In this document: piece by piece, positions 1 to 9,609 of the stretch
Position numbering within the stretch: position 1 is the stretch's first letter
Layout: the number at the start of each line of letters is the position of its first letter
NCBI GenBank assembly: GCA_017398485.1
Contig: JAFQFY010000033.1
Coordinates: forward strand, 54,838-118,837
DNA length: 64,000 nucleotides
Origin: Clostridia bacterium
GTDB taxonomy: Bacteria; Bacillota; Clostridia; Oscillospirales; Acutalibacteraceae
Direction: 5' to 3'
Notes under the pieces: generated by a model
Databases searched by the model: none
What the model was told of the DNA's origin: nothing
Seen by the model: only the letters and a program-made list of their open reading frames with translations
Program-made: the position numbers and the translations under genes

Positions 1-3000
1 TCTGCCGGCATGATCGCGCCGCTCGCCTCTTACTCGAAGCTCTCTCTGTCGGTATCCGGCAGCGGCGTGGTGACGGCGCGTGACAACGGTACTACCGTCG
101 GCAGCAACGATAACCACGGCTCCGGCACTTATACCCAGTCGGGTGTCGATTACGGCTTCGAGGTACTGGAAAACGCTACCGAAAAGAGTGGTCGCGCGCC
201 GATCCTCATCGTGCTGTCCGACGGTCTTGCCAACTATGCGACGAGCGGCAACTGGTACGATCCCGGCGAGAACAAGAACTCCTCGAACGTGCGCGGATTC
301 GGCACGAACGGCATCATTTTGTCGACGCTGCTCAACGGCGCGTTTAAGAAATCCTCCGTTGAGCGTGCTTACGGCCGTTCGGCGTACGTTTACGGCATCA
401 GCGTTGAGGTGTCGGATGCCAGCAGTGACGTCATCATGGACCCCGTCAACAACTTTAATGCCAATTCCGTTTCCTCTAACGGTCGCACGGCGTATTCCTG
501 GTTCCAAAACTGGTCAAATTCCGATGCAACCTACACGAACGGAAGCTGGTCCTTCCAACAGGTGCCCACAAGCACTGCGTATAACCCGAACGGTGTTACC
601 AAACAGGACGTCATTGATAATATTGCGTACATCGATACGCATTACAGTGCAAACGATACCACTGCTTTGCAGAATACTTTCCAACAGATCCTTACGGAAC
701 TGAAAACACCTGCCTTTATTCCTACGGTGGATAAGGTACAGACCGGCACGGGCATGGTGGACGTACCGCTGACCTACGTGGATTTTATCGGCGAGTATAT
801 GGAGGTCAAGGATTTTAAGGCAGTCACGTTGTTCGGTAAGACTTACGTCGTAGGTGACGGTACCGCCGCCGCTCCGACCTACGCGGTCGGCGAAACGGTC
901 ACGCGCAGCGTCGTGACGACCTATCCCGTCGGCGTCGGTGCCGCTTCGGTCACTCACCCGACCCTCGGTACCGTGTTTGACGTTGACGACAACGTCTGGT
1001 TGACTATCACCGAGGAGGTCACCGGCGCGTACAACGCCGTCGGTGAGTTCGTTCCTAACGGTGTGCCGCTACAGACCGTGCGCGTGTATATCAATTCCGT
1101 CGCCTTGCCGGTCATTCTCGACGAGGTCGAGGTGGATAAGGACGGCAACGTTACCTTCTCGGAGACAACGCCGCACCCGATCCGCGTGTATTATACCGTC
1201 GGTATGGCGGATGCGGTGTGCAAGGCAGACGGCAACGTCGACTGGACCAAGCTGGACGACGCTTACGTGGCGGCGAATACCGATGCACAAGGGTATGTCA
1301 ATTTCTATGCTAACCGTTACGGTGAGATGAACGCACCCGTCGGCGGTGTGGTGACCAACGGCGATGCGCACGTGTCCTTCACTCCCTCGGCGGAAAACCG
1401 CTATTACTACCACCAGAACTCCAACGCCGTCTTCTTCGACGTCAAGGACGCGCAGGGCAATCCCTTGGTCGCTGAGCCGGACGAATACGGTGTGGAATAC
1501 AACCAGGCGATGGACGGTTATCAGTACGATTATCTGGACGCCGCAGACATCTTTGAGTGGCAGGGCGGCACCCTCGTGCAGAAGATAGTGGACGACGCCC
1601 ATCCGCTTTATGCGTATATCGAGTATTATCATAAGGATCAAACTACCGGCAAGGGCGAGCTGGTCTATATGCTGGCGTTTGCCACGTGGGGCGAACTCAA
1701 AAACGACCTGACTGCCGTTCGTTTGACCGGTGAGACTCAAAACGGACAGGCGTTGCACGAGTATATCGCGACGAACGACACGGTATTTACCGTAGACGAT
1801 CTGCGCGCGTATATTGAGAACAACAATATCACCGATCTGACCGCCATCCGTGCGCGTCTGGCGGTCGGCACCCAGCGTATCTATCGCCTGCATCACATGA
1901 TTAAGGCGAAAAGTGACAACGTCACGGGCACGGCGGTCAACGCCTACGCGCCCGACTATAACAAGGACGCGGCACACGTCGGCTCGATCGTCATGTGGTT
2001 GGGCAACAACGGCGTGCTTCGCGCTCAGCCGGAGGAACTGGGCATCGTCATCACCAAGACGGTAGTCGGCAACGACGCCTCCACCGACGAGTTCACCTTT
2101 ACCGTCACTTCGGCGTCTGCTGCGGATAACGGGCTGGAGGTCGCACTGTCCTACTATGACGCCGACGGCAACGAGGCCGCGGGCGACACCGCTGAGTTTA
2201 TCGGCGGTAAGATCACCGTGCAGCTCGGCGCAGGCGAAAAGGTGGTCATCCGCGGTCTGACCAAGGACGTGGATTACACCGTTGCGGAAACGGACAACGC
2301 ATTGTACAATCTGACCTCGGTCAACGGCACGGCCGGTGCGACCTCGGTCGTTCTCAAACCGGCGTTCGGTGAGCTCGCTACGGCGTCCTTCACCAACACG
2401 GCCAAGCGCTTCGGCAACCTCGTTATCAACAAAGAGGTCCTGCATGACTTCGGTACCGAATACGTTGTTCCCGGCATGGAATTCGTCATTCGCACCCATC
2501 TCGCACTGAACGGCGAGAACGTGGCGAACGCGACCTTCAACGCGACTTACAGCGACGAGCGCGGCGACGCGACCGTGACGACCGATGCCGACGGCAACTT
2601 CCTCGTCACCCTCGCGCACGGCGAGAGCGTTGAGATCTTCGGCCTGGAAGCCGGCACGGTCGCCAACGGCACCGAGCTGTACTTCGACGGTACCGCCTAC
2701 TATACCTACGGTCAGGCGGCGGATAAGTGGTACGACGGCTTTGTTGCGCCGACCTATTACGATGACGACGGCAGTGAGAACGGTCAGGTGGACATCATCG
2801 CCGACACCACGGTCGCCGGCATCGTGTACAACACTTATGCGCCCACCTACGATGCGGTCGAGGCAGACATTCGTCTGTCGGGTCAAAAGACCGTCGTTAA
2901 TGCGCCTGCGTCGCTGGGCGACACTTTCACCTTTGAGTTACAGCAGTGGAATGCTGCCACGCAGGCATGGGATATCGTCGTTGATACCGCTACGGCGAAG

Positions 3001-5460
3001 AACGGCGAAGCCATCGTCTTTGACGGCGCGCAGTTTGCGTATACTGCGATCGGCACCTATTCCTACCAGATCGTTGAGATTCCCGGCAATAACGCCGGTA
3101 TCACCTACGACCCGACCAAGCACACCTTCACCGTGACCGTCACCGATACGGATATGGACGGCGCGCTGGAGATCGCGTCGGTGGTGTCGGATCATTCCAA
3201 TGCGCCGTTTGACAAGAGCGGCAACGCATTTGTCAACGATCATATCCATTACACCAACTATTACGGCTCGACCGATGCGCTCGCGCAGCTCGATATTCAG
3301 AAAGAGCTCGTCAACGCTTCCGGCAGCCCGCTCGTCGACCTTGAGGGCTATAAGTTCGAACTCTACGAGGGGAATGCCAAGGTCGCGGAGAATTACACCG
3401 ACGCCGTCGGTGAGGCACAACTGACCTGGTGGATCACGCAGGAGGGTACCCACACTTATACTCTCAAAGAGGTCAACGGCGGCGTCAACGGCATGGATTA
3501 TGCCGACGATATCGTCATTGAGGTCGTCGTTACGGACGACGGCAACGGCAACAAGATCGTCACCGCGATCAACAACGTCAGCGCCGCAGCGGCGGTGACC
3601 GACGAGCTGGTCGTTACCAACGTGTACACGGCACAGGCGGCGGTCGTTGAGCCCAACATTTCCAAGACCCTGATCGGTCGTGACATGGTAGACGGCGAGT
3701 TTACCTTCGAGCTCAAGCAGGTCCTGCGCGGTTCGGAAGGCTACGTCAAGGCGATCGTCGGCGGCGTGGATACGCTGCTTACGGCGGATGGTCTGACCGT
3801 CAAGAACACCGCGGCGGCAAACGGCGTAAAGAACGATATCCTGTTCCCGAGCTTGAAATTTGAAAAAGTAGGCACGTATTTCTTCACCATCGACGAATTG
3901 GGCGATGATGCGAACGGGCTGACCTATGACAAGAATATCTACCACGTGCGCGTCACCGTCACCGACAATAACGGCATCCTTGCGGTCGTCACCGAGATCT
4001 ACGATCAGCTCGGCGACGAAAATGCAGTGCACTTTACCAACACCTATGCGGCTAAGCCTGTTACCTACACGGTGCAGGCGCACAAGGATCTGGAGGGTCG
4101 CGTGCTTGCCGAGGGCGAATTCACCTTCAATCTCGTAGGCAATAACGTTACCCATACCGTGGCGAACGGCGCCGACGGCTCCGTCGTGTTCCCCGCTTTC
4201 ACCTTTGACGCGGTCGGGACATACGAGTTTGTTCTCACCGAGGTCAACGGCGGTACCTTTGTCAATTACGGTGAGCAGGGGTATAACGGCATCAGCTACG
4301 ATGGCGACAAGTTTACCTATATCATCACCGTCAAAGACGACGGCCGCGGTCAGTTGTACGTTGAGCCGGTGGAGATCTTCGATGCCGGCGGTTACGCCGT
4401 CAACAGCACGCCGACCTTCGTCAACAGTTACGAGGCATTTGTGTATCATACGATCAAAGGCGTGAAGTATCTCAACGGCGGTGAGTTGCAGTATAACAAA
4501 TATGGCTTTGCACTGTACGACGCGGACGCCGACGGTAACAAACTGGCTCAGACGCCGATCGAAACGACCTACAATGAGGCGGATGGCACGTTTGAATTCT
4601 GTGTAGAATACAAAGTCGACGGTTCTCGTGGCGTCAACGACGTCGGCGTACACCATTACGTCGTGGAAGAGGTCGGTGCCGGTGAGTTCGTCGAGGAAGA
4701 CAACGGCGAATACGGCGTACGCTACGACGACAGACAGTATCACGTCGTCGTCAACATTGAGGACAACGGTGACGGCACGCTGAAAGCCACGCAGAGCAAT
4801 ATTCTTAAAGACTCCGGTGTGTTGTACGAGACGTTGGAATTCGTTAACCGCCGCTATGACATCGCTAACAAAGAAGTGCATGGCAGTGCAGACGCGGATG
4901 TTAACATTGACGGCAACACCGTTGCGGTCGGCGAGGAACTCACCTATTCCATCTACTTCTACAACGGCAATAACGCCGAGACGACGGTGACGGTCGTTGA
5001 CACGATTCCGAGCGGCACCGCCTACGTTGCCCATTCGGCGGACCACGGCGGCGTGTATGCCGACGGCAAGATCACTTGGATGCTGACCGTGCCGGCACAC
5101 ACGGAACTTAACGTCAACTTTAAGGTCACGGTCGTGGCAGGCGGCGTGTCGATCGATAACACGGCGGCGGTACTCGTCGGCAACAACACCTACGAGACTA
5201 ACACCGTCACCAATGATGTGACCGCTCCCGAACCCGAGCCCGAGCCCGAGCCGAAGCCCGAGCCCGAGCCGAAGCCTGAGCCCGAGCCCGAGCCGAAACC
5301 CGAGCCCGAGCCGAAACCCGAACCCGAGCCCGACAAGCCGGAAACCGAGAGTCCCAAGACGGGTGACAGCGGCAATCTCGGCTTGTGGATCGCGCTGGCG
5401 TTCGTCAGCGGCGGCGTGATCTTCGGTGCAAAGAAGAAAAAGAAGACCGATAACGCCTAA
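1..5460 (+). CDS. Sortase-anchored pilin-like adhesin, 5' end outside window
   Basis: The reading frame is open from base 1, so the start and signal peptide lie upstream; about 1819 residues are visible. The first ~240 carry the later part of a von Willebrand A fold (ILIVLSDG strand). From about residue 675 come Ig-like modules, and from about 950 to 1610 five FctA/Spy0128-type isopeptide pilin modules, each ending in a G-T-Y...E...YD...V-TV-D pattern. A DUF11-like module follows (~1615-1730), then a Glu-Pro/Lys-Pro wall-spanning stretch, then SPKTGD, a hydrophobic helix and a lysine tail, which is a variant LPXTG sorting signal. This architecture is typical of wall-anchored major or tip pilins; self-formed Lys-Asn bonds are expected from the family. 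The ligand is unknown. No sortase gene is in view. Confidence 0.85.
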   Translation, partial: SAGMIAPLASYSKLSLSVSGSGVVTARDNGTTVGSNDNHGSGTYTQSGVDYGFEVLENATEKSGRAPILIVLSDGLANYATSGNWYDPGENKNSSNVRGFGTNGIILSTLLNGAFKKSSVERAYGRSAYVYGISVEVSDASSDVIMDPVNNFNANSVSSNGRTAYSWFQNWSNSDATYTNGSWSFQQVPTSTAYNPNGVTKQDVIDNIAYIDTHYSANDTTALQNTFQQILTELKTPAFIPTVDKVQTGTGMVDVPLTYVDFIGEYMEVKDFKAVTLFGKTYVVGDGTAAAPTYAVGETVTRSVVTTYPVGVGAASVTHPTLGTVFDVDDNVWLTITEEVTGAYNAVGEFVPNGVPLQTVRVYINSVALPVILDEVEVDKDGNVTFSETTPHPIRVYYTVGMADAVCKADGNVDWTKLDDAYVAANTDAQGYVNFYANRYGEMNAPVGGVVTNGDAHVSFTPSAENRYYYHQNSNAVFFDVKDAQGNPLVAEPDEYGVEYNQAMDGYQYDYLDAADIFEWQGGTLVQKIVDDAHPLYAYIEYYHKDQTTGKGELVYMLAFATWGELKNDLTAVRLTGETQNGQALHEYIATNDTVFTVDDLRAYIENNNITDLTAIRARLAVGTQRIYRLHHMIKAKSDNVTGTAVNAYAPDYNKDAAHVGSIVMWLGNNGVLRAQPEELGIVITKTVVGNDASTDEFTFTVTSASAADNGLEVALSYYDADGNEAAGDTAEFIGGKITVQLGAGEKVVIRGLTKDVDYTVAETDNALYNLTSVNGTAGATSVVLKPAFGELATASFTNTAKRFGNLVINKEVLHDFGTEYVVPGMEFVIRTHLALNGENVANATFNATYSDERGDATVTTDADGNFLVTLAHGESVEIFGLEAGTVANGTELYFDGTAYYTYGQAADKWYDGFVAPTYYDDDGSENGQVDIIADTTVAGIVYNTYAPTYDAVEADIRLSGQKTVVNAPASLGDTFTFELQQWNAATQAWDIVVDTATAKNGEAIVFDGAQFAYTAIGTYSYQIVEIPGNNAGITYDPTKHTFTVTVTDTDMDGALEIASVVSDHSNAPFDKSGNAFVNDHIHYTNYYGSTDALAQLDIQKELVNASGSPLVDLEGYKFELYEGNAKVAENYTDAVGEAQLTWWITQEGTHTYTLKEVNGGVNGMDYADDIVIEVVVTDDGNGNKIVTAINNVSAAAAVTDELVVTNVYTAQAAVVEPNISKTLIGRDMVDGEFTFELKQVLRGSEGYVKAIVGGVDTLLTADGLTVKNTAAANGVKNDILFPSLKFEKVGTYFFTIDELGDDANGLTYDKNIYHVRVTVTDNNGILAVVTEIYDQLGDENAVHFTNTYAAKPVTYTVQAHKDLEGRVLAEGEFTFNLVGNNVTHTVANGADGSVVFPAFTFDAVGTYEFVLTEVNGGTFVNYGEQGYNGISYDGDKFTYIITVKDDGRGQLYVEPVEIFDAGGYAVNSTPTFVNSYEAFVYHTIKGVKYLNGGELQYNKYGFALYDADADGNKLAQTPIETTYNEADGTFEFCVEYKVDGSRGVNDVGVHHYVVEEVGAGEFVEEDNGEYGVRYDDRQYHVVVNIEDNGDGTLKATQSNILKDSGVLYETLEFVNRRYDIANKEVHGSADADVNIDGNTVAVGEELTYSIYFYNGNNAETTVTVVDTIPSGTAYVAHSADHGGVYADGKITWMLTVPAHTELNVNFKVTVVAGGVSIDNTAAVLVGNNTYETNTVTNDVTAPEPEPEPEPKPEPEPKPEPEPEPKPEPEPKPEPEPDKPETESPKTGDSGNLGLWIALAFVSGGVIFGAKKKKKTDNA
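5227..5340 (+). repeat. Glu-Pro / Lys-Pro dipeptide repeat
   Basis: Short GC-rich units (gagcccgagccgaag-like) encode alternating EP and KP dipeptides just before the SPKTGD anchor. Such proline-rich rods usually carry a surface protein through the peptidoglycan. The repeat is prone to length change by slippage. Confidence 0.85.
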
Positions 5461-5463
5461 TGT

Positions 5464-5500
5464 AAAAAAACGCCCTCGCCGACACGGTGAGGGCGTTTTT
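5464..5500 (+). terminator. Rho-independent terminator after the adhesin
   Basis: A-run, stem CGCCCTC/GAGGGCG and T5 tail directly after the stop codon at 5460. Confidence 0.85.
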
Positions 5501-5529
5501 GCATAGTCTTCCGCCGACTGGATATGCTA
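5500..5529 (+). promoter_or_regulatory. Candidate sigma-G/sigma-F promoter of spoVAD
   Basis: TGCATA at 5500-5505 and TATGCTA at 5523-5529 are separated by 17 bases. The GCATA core fits the forespore -35 element (GYATA/GYATR), and the second box is close to CATnCTA. No sigma-A promoter was seen in this gap. The -35 touches the end of the upstream terminator. Confidence 0.45.
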
Positions 5530-5555
5530 ATTTTATCAAAAAAGGGGGAGAGTCT

Positions 5556-6569
5556 ATGCCGGAGAGACGAGGAGCGTATACCGTCACGCTGTCCAACAAG
5601 CCGACCGTGCTCAGCCACGCTGCGGTCGGCGGTACGAAGGAGGGGCAGGGACCGCTCGGCAAGCAGTTTGACGCGATATTTGAGGACACGCATTTAGGGG
5701 AAAAGACCTGGGAGAAGGCGGAGAGCGCCTTGCAGAAGGAGGCGCTCACACGCGCGTTGGATAAGGCCGGATTGGCGCCCAGCCAACTGCAATATCTGTT
5801 TGCCGGCGATCTGCTCAATCAGAATATCGCCTCCACTTTCGGGCTGCGCGAGATGAACGTACCGCTGATCGGACAGTTCGGCGCCTGCTCGACGATGGGG
5901 CAGACCATGGCGATGGCGGCGATCTTCGTGGACAGCGGCGCGGCGGATCTGTGCGGCGCGGTGACCTCGTCGCATTTCTGCACCGCCGAGCGCCAGTTCC
6001 GCTATCCGCTGGAATACGGCGGCCAACGTCCTCCGACGAGCCAGTGGACCGCCACTGCGTCGGGCGCCGTGGTGGTAGGGCGTGCCGGCAAGGGCGTGCG
6101 CATCACCGAAGTGTGTATCGGGCGCGTGCAGGACATGGGCGTGACCGACATGAACAATATGGGCAGTGCCATGGCGCCGGCGGCGGCGGATACGCTGTCG
6201 CGCTTTTTTGCGGATACCGCCACGCGTCCCGAGGACTACGACCTGATCGCCACGGGCGATCTCGGCCTCGTCGGCGCACGGCTGTGCCGCGAACTCATCG
6301 CGCAAAAGGGGTATACTCTCGGTGACAACTACACCGACTGCGGCTTGTTGCTGTTTGATCGCGATGCGCAGGACGTGCACGCAGGCGGTTCGGGCTGCGG
6401 CTGTTCGGCGTCGGTGCTGTGCGCGCATTTGTTGCCGATGCTTGAACGCGGCGAACTGCGTCGCCTGCTGTTTTGCCCGACGGGTGCGCTGATGTCCCCA
6501 ACGTCCTCGCAACAGGGAGAGAGCATCCCCGGTATCTGCCACGCCCTGCTTTTGGAGGCATGTCTGTAA
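5556..6569 (+). CDS. spoVAD: Stage V sporulation protein AD (SpoVAD)
   Basis: This 337-residue protein has the thiolase-like SpoVAD fold that binds dipicolinic acid during its uptake into the forespore. Recognisable stretches are the N-terminal NKPTV...AVGGTKEGQGPLG block, GQFGACSTMGQ, and the C-terminal CGCSASVLCAHLLP and LMSPTSSQQGESIPGI blocks. Length is normal for the family. The ATG at 5556 follows AAGGGGGAG; longer in-frame versions have no ribosome site. In Bacillus this gene lies inside the spoVA operon, but here spoVAC and spoVAE do not flank it, so the gene stands alone between a surface protein and prfC. Transcription in the forespore is likely, given the candidate promoter upstream. 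Confidence 0.93.
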   Translation: MPERRGAYTVTLSNKPTVLSHAAVGGTKEGQGPLGKQFDAIFEDTHLGEKTWEKAESALQKEALTRALDKAGLAPSQLQYLFAGDLLNQNIASTFGLREMNVPLIGQFGACSTMGQTMAMAAIFVDSGAADLCGAVTSSHFCTAERQFRYPLEYGGQRPPTSQWTATASGAVVVGRAGKGVRITEVCIGRVQDMGVTDMNNMGSAMAPAAADTLSRFFADTATRPEDYDLIATGDLGLVGARLCRELIAQKGYTLGDNYTDCGLLLFDRDAQDVHAGGSGCGCSASVLCAHLLPMLERGELRRLLFCPTGALMSPTSSQQGESIPGICHALLLEACL

Positions 6570-6609
6570 AATGCCCGTTTGCCTTTTGTAATATTGTGCA
6601 AATAATCTG

Positions 6610-6638
6610 TTGATTATTTCGACCGAATGCGGTAAAAT
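6610..6638 (+). promoter_or_regulatory. Sigma-A-like promoter of prfC
   Basis: TTGATT (6610-6615), 17-base spacer, TAAAAT (6633-6638). Initiation would fall near 6645, just ahead of the strong hairpin at 6651-6676. Confidence 0.6.
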
Positions 6639-6650
6639 AAGGATAATCGT

Positions 6651-6684
6651 ACGGCGGCACCGGCACGTGCCGCCGTTATTTTCT
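6651..6684 (+). terminator. Strong hairpin between spoVAD and prfC
   Basis: A perfect 10-bp stem ACGGCGGCAC/GTGCCGCCGT with a 6-base loop is followed by TATTTTCT. It can end spoVAD transcription. Because it lies just downstream of the apparent prfC promoter, it may also sit in the prfC leader. Confidence 0.65.
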
Positions 6685-6701
6685 GCTGTGGAGGGTATAC
6701 C

Positions 6702-8345
6702 TTGGATACGACGGTTTTGAAAGATACGGTGGTCACCACCGGCGGCACGTTGCAGGAGGAGATCCTGCGGCGACGCACCTTTGCGATCATTTCTCACCCC
6801 GACGCCGGTAAAACCACGCTCACCGAAAAATTCTTGCTGTACGGCGGCGCGATCCAGCAGGCCGGTATGGTCAAGGGCAAAAAGAACAATAAACACGCGG
6901 TGTCCGACTGGATGGAGATCGAAAAACAACGCGGTATCTCGGTCACCTCGTCGGTCATGCAGTTTAACTACAAAAATTTCTGCATCAATATCCTCGACAC
7001 GCCCGGTCACCAGGATTTTTCGGAGGACACCTATCGCACGCTGATGGCGGCGGATTCGGCGGTGATGGTCATTGACGCGTCCAAGGGCGTGGAAAAGCAG
7101 ACCATCAAGCTGTTCAAGGTTTGTCTTTTGCGCCATATACCGATCTTCACCTTTGTCAACAAGATGGACCGTGAGGCGCGCAATCCGTTTGACTTGATGG
7201 AGGAGATCGAGTCGGTGCTCGGCATCCGCACCTATCCGATGAACTGGCCGATCGGCTCGGGCAAGGAGTTTAAGGGCGTTTATGACAGAGGCGGCAGCCG
7301 AATCATCACCTTCACCGCCAACGATGAGCAGTCCAACGCGCAGCACGAGGTGCAGGCAACGGCGGTGGACTTGCAGGACGAGAGCCTGCGTTCGATGCTC
7401 GGCGACAACCTTTACGAGACTCTGTCCGACGATGTCGAACTGCTCGACGGCGCCGGCTTTGACTTCGATATGGACGCTGTGCGCGCAGGCGAGCTGACGC
7501 CGGTGTTCTTTGGCTCGGCGTTGACCAATTTCGGTGTTGAGCCGTTCCTCGAGGAGTTTTTGCGTATGACCACCTCTCCGATGGCGCGCAAGGCAGACAG
7601 CGGCGAGATCGACCCGTTCGGCAAGAATTTCTCCGCCTTCGTGTTCAAGATCCAGGCGAACATGAATAAGGCACACCGCGACCGCGTCGCCTTTATGCGC
7701 ATCTGTTCGGGCAAGTTCGAAAAGGGCATGGAGGTCTATCACGTCCAGGGCGACAAAAAGATGCGTTTGAGTCAGCCGCAACAGCTCATGGCGGAGTCGC
7801 GCGAGATCGTGGACGAAGCGTACGCGGGCGATATCATCGGCGTGTTCGATCCGGGCATCTTTTCTATCGGTGACACCATCTGTTCGGGCAATGACAAGTT
7901 CCGCTTCGAGGGCATTCCCACCTTTGCGCCCGAGCATTTTGCGTTGGTCACGCAGGTGGACACCATGAAGCGAAAGCAGTTCGTCAAGGGCATCACCCAG
8001 ATCGCCCAAGAGGGTGCCATCCAGATCTTCCAGGAACTCGGCGGCGGTATGGAAGAGGTCATCGTCGGCGTCGTCGGCGTGTTGCAGTTCGAGGTACTGA
8101 CCTATCGTCTGAAAAACGAATACAACGTCGACATCCGCATGCAGAACCTCCCGTACCAGTATATCCGCTGGATCGAGAACGAGGATATTAATGTAAAGGC
8201 GCTCAACCTGACATCCGATACGCGCCGTATTCAAGACCTCCACGAGCGTAAGCTGCTGTTGTTCACGAACAGCTGGAACATCACCTGGGCGACCGAACAC
8301 AACCCCGATTTGGAGCTGTCGGAATTCGGCAAAAACGAGGCATAA
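6702..8345 (+). CDS. prfC: Peptide chain release factor 3 (RF3)
   Basis: This 547-residue translational GTPase removes RF1/RF2 from the ribosome after peptide release. G1 is SHPDAGKTT, G3 is DTPGHQDF and G4 is NKMDRE. The EF-G-like domains that follow contain the RF3-typical GVVGVLQFEVL segment near the C-terminus. Length is slightly above the E. coli protein because of about 20 extra N-terminal residues. The start is TTG at 6702, placed 7-8 bases after GGAGGG; no ATG near the conserved N-terminus competes. The CapA-family gene begins 15 bases after the stop, so the two are probably cotranscribed. Closest alternatives are EF-G or TetM-type proteins, but the DAGKTTLTEKFLLYGG motif is RF3-like. 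Confidence 0.95.
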   Translation: MDTTVLKDTVVTTGGTLQEEILRRRTFAIISHPDAGKTTLTEKFLLYGGAIQQAGMVKGKKNNKHAVSDWMEIEKQRGISVTSSVMQFNYKNFCINILDTPGHQDFSEDTYRTLMAADSAVMVIDASKGVEKQTIKLFKVCLLRHIPIFTFVNKMDREARNPFDLMEEIESVLGIRTYPMNWPIGSGKEFKGVYDRGGSRIITFTANDEQSNAQHEVQATAVDLQDESLRSMLGDNLYETLSDDVELLDGAGFDFDMDAVRAGELTPVFFGSALTNFGVEPFLEEFLRMTTSPMARKADSGEIDPFGKNFSAFVFKIQANMNKAHRDRVAFMRICSGKFEKGMEVYHVQGDKKMRLSQPQQLMAESREIVDEAYAGDIIGVFDPGIFSIGDTICSGNDKFRFEGIPTFAPEHFALVTQVDTMKRKQFVKGITQIAQEGAIQIFQELGGGMEEVIVGVVGVLQFEVLTYRLKNEYNVDIRMQNLPYQYIRWIENEDINVKALNLTSDTRRIQDLHERKLLLFTNSWNITWATEHNPDLELSEFGKNEA

Positions 8346-8360
8346 GGAGAGAAAAACGAC

Positions 8361-9521
8361 ATGAAGATTGCGTTTGCGGCAGATATGTCCTTTTCAAAAT
8401 TCGAAAACTTCCCCGGTAAGGATGCGGCGTATGCCGCAATGAAGGAACCGGCGGCGGTGTTAGCTGCGGCGGATTTCAGTGTGGTTAATTTGGAGAACAT
8501 CTTGGGCGATGAAAGCGCTTACACGCCCATTGTCAAGAGTGGTCCCAACCTTATCTCTGCCGATGATTTTATCGCCTTTGTCGATGCGCTCGCACCGAGC
8601 GCGGTGGGCATGGCAAACAATCACACCTTCGACTACGGCAAGGGTGCATTTGACAACACCCTGCGCCTGCTCACCGAGCGCGGCTATCCTTGCTTCGGTG
8701 CCGGTGAGACTCTCGCGGATGCCTACCGCCCCGTTGTGTTCGAAAAGGACGGCACACGCGTGGCGATCATCGCGGTATGTGAAAACGAGTTCGGCACAGC
8801 CGACGAGGACGCGCCCGGCACGGCAGGTTATAACCTGACCTATACCACCGAGGCGATCCGACAGGCTCGTGCCGACGGCTGCCTGCCGATCGTGTATTTC
8901 CACGGCGGCAACGAGCGCTATGCCGTTGCGTCGCCCGGCAAGGTGGCGCTGTATCGCCACTTTATTGATCTCGGCGCGGCGGCGGTCATCGCGATGCACA
9001 CCCACTGTCCGCAGGGCTATGAGTTCTATAACGGCTCGCCCATCGTATACAGCATGGGCAATTTCTTCTTCCCGGCCAAATGGGATATGCCAAAGGCGTG
9101 GAACTACGGCTACATAACCGAGCTGAATATTCGCGCCGACGGCATCGCTCTCTCAATCGTGCCGTACATCTTCGATTTTGACGGCGTGCGTCTGCTCGAT
9201 GGCGAGGATAAGGCGCATTTCCTGCGCTACATGGACTTCCTCAACGCCATTATCGCGGACAAGCGGCTGGTGCGCGACTATTTTGATGCGTGGAGCGTCA
9301 TGTCGGGCGTCGGGTGCTATATGGAGGGACTCGAACGCGTGGAGGATGCCGAAACGGTGACGCAGGAACAGCTTATCCGCACCAAAAATCTCTTCTCCTG
9401 CGAAGCGCATAATGAGCTGATGACCAACACCTTTAAGATCCTGTATGAGGGTCGTCTGCAAGCGGCCAAGCGGTATATTCCGCAGATCGAAGCGTTGCAG
9501 GATATGCGCATCCCCGAATAA
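8361..9521 (+). CDS. CapA-family (PGA_cap) metallophosphatase-like protein
   Basis: The 386 residues match the CapA/PgsA calcineurin-like fold: FAADMSF at the N-terminus, VNLENIL, MANNHTFDYG near residue 90, YFHGGNE, and the HTHCPQGYEFYNGSPIVYSMGNF block. In Bacillus the family takes part in poly-gamma-glutamate capsule export. Many clostridial members have unknown substrates and no capsule genes beside them, as here. No signal peptide or membrane segment is visible, so this copy seems cytoplasmic, unlike capsule-linked CapA. AAGGAG precedes the ATG. It follows prfC by 15 bases. Family assignment is secure; the reaction is not. Confidence 0.85.
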   Translation: MKIAFAADMSFSKFENFPGKDAAYAAMKEPAAVLAAADFSVVNLENILGDESAYTPIVKSGPNLISADDFIAFVDALAPSAVGMANNHTFDYGKGAFDNTLRLLTERGYPCFGAGETLADAYRPVVFEKDGTRVAIIAVCENEFGTADEDAPGTAGYNLTYTTEAIRQARADGCLPIVYFHGGNERYAVASPGKVALYRHFIDLGAAAVIAMHTHCPQGYEFYNGSPIVYSMGNFFFPAKWDMPKAWNYGYITELNIRADGIALSIVPYIFDFDGVRLLDGEDKAHFLRYMDFLNAIIADKRLVRDYFDAWSVMSGVGCYMEGLERVEDAETVTQEQLIRTKNLFSCEAHNELMTNTFKILYEGRLQAAKRYIPQIEALQDMRIPE

Positions 9522-9526
9522 CAGCG

Positions 9527-9566
9527 CAAAAAAGACCGACGGACAACAGTCCGTCGGTCTTTTGTT
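9527..9566 (+). terminator. Terminator after the CapA-family gene
   Basis: AAAAGACCGACGGAC / GTCCGTCGGTCTTTT stem with a 4-base loop. It is symmetrical enough to serve the convergent minus-strand gene that ends at 9610 as well. Confidence 0.85.
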
Positions 9567-9609
9567 TTGTGTCGGGACAAAAACGCCTTGCGTACACTGG
9601 ATAAGGGCA

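Noticed and set aside
1069-5100. Two long minus-strand frames opposite the adhesin
   Set aside because: Shadows of the repetitive adhesin coding strand; no ribosome sites and no recognisable domains.
5694-8300. Open frame of about 870 codons on the minus strand opposite spoVAD and prfC
   Set aside because: Antisense shadow of two secure genes; His/Arg-rich nonsense sequence with no domain.
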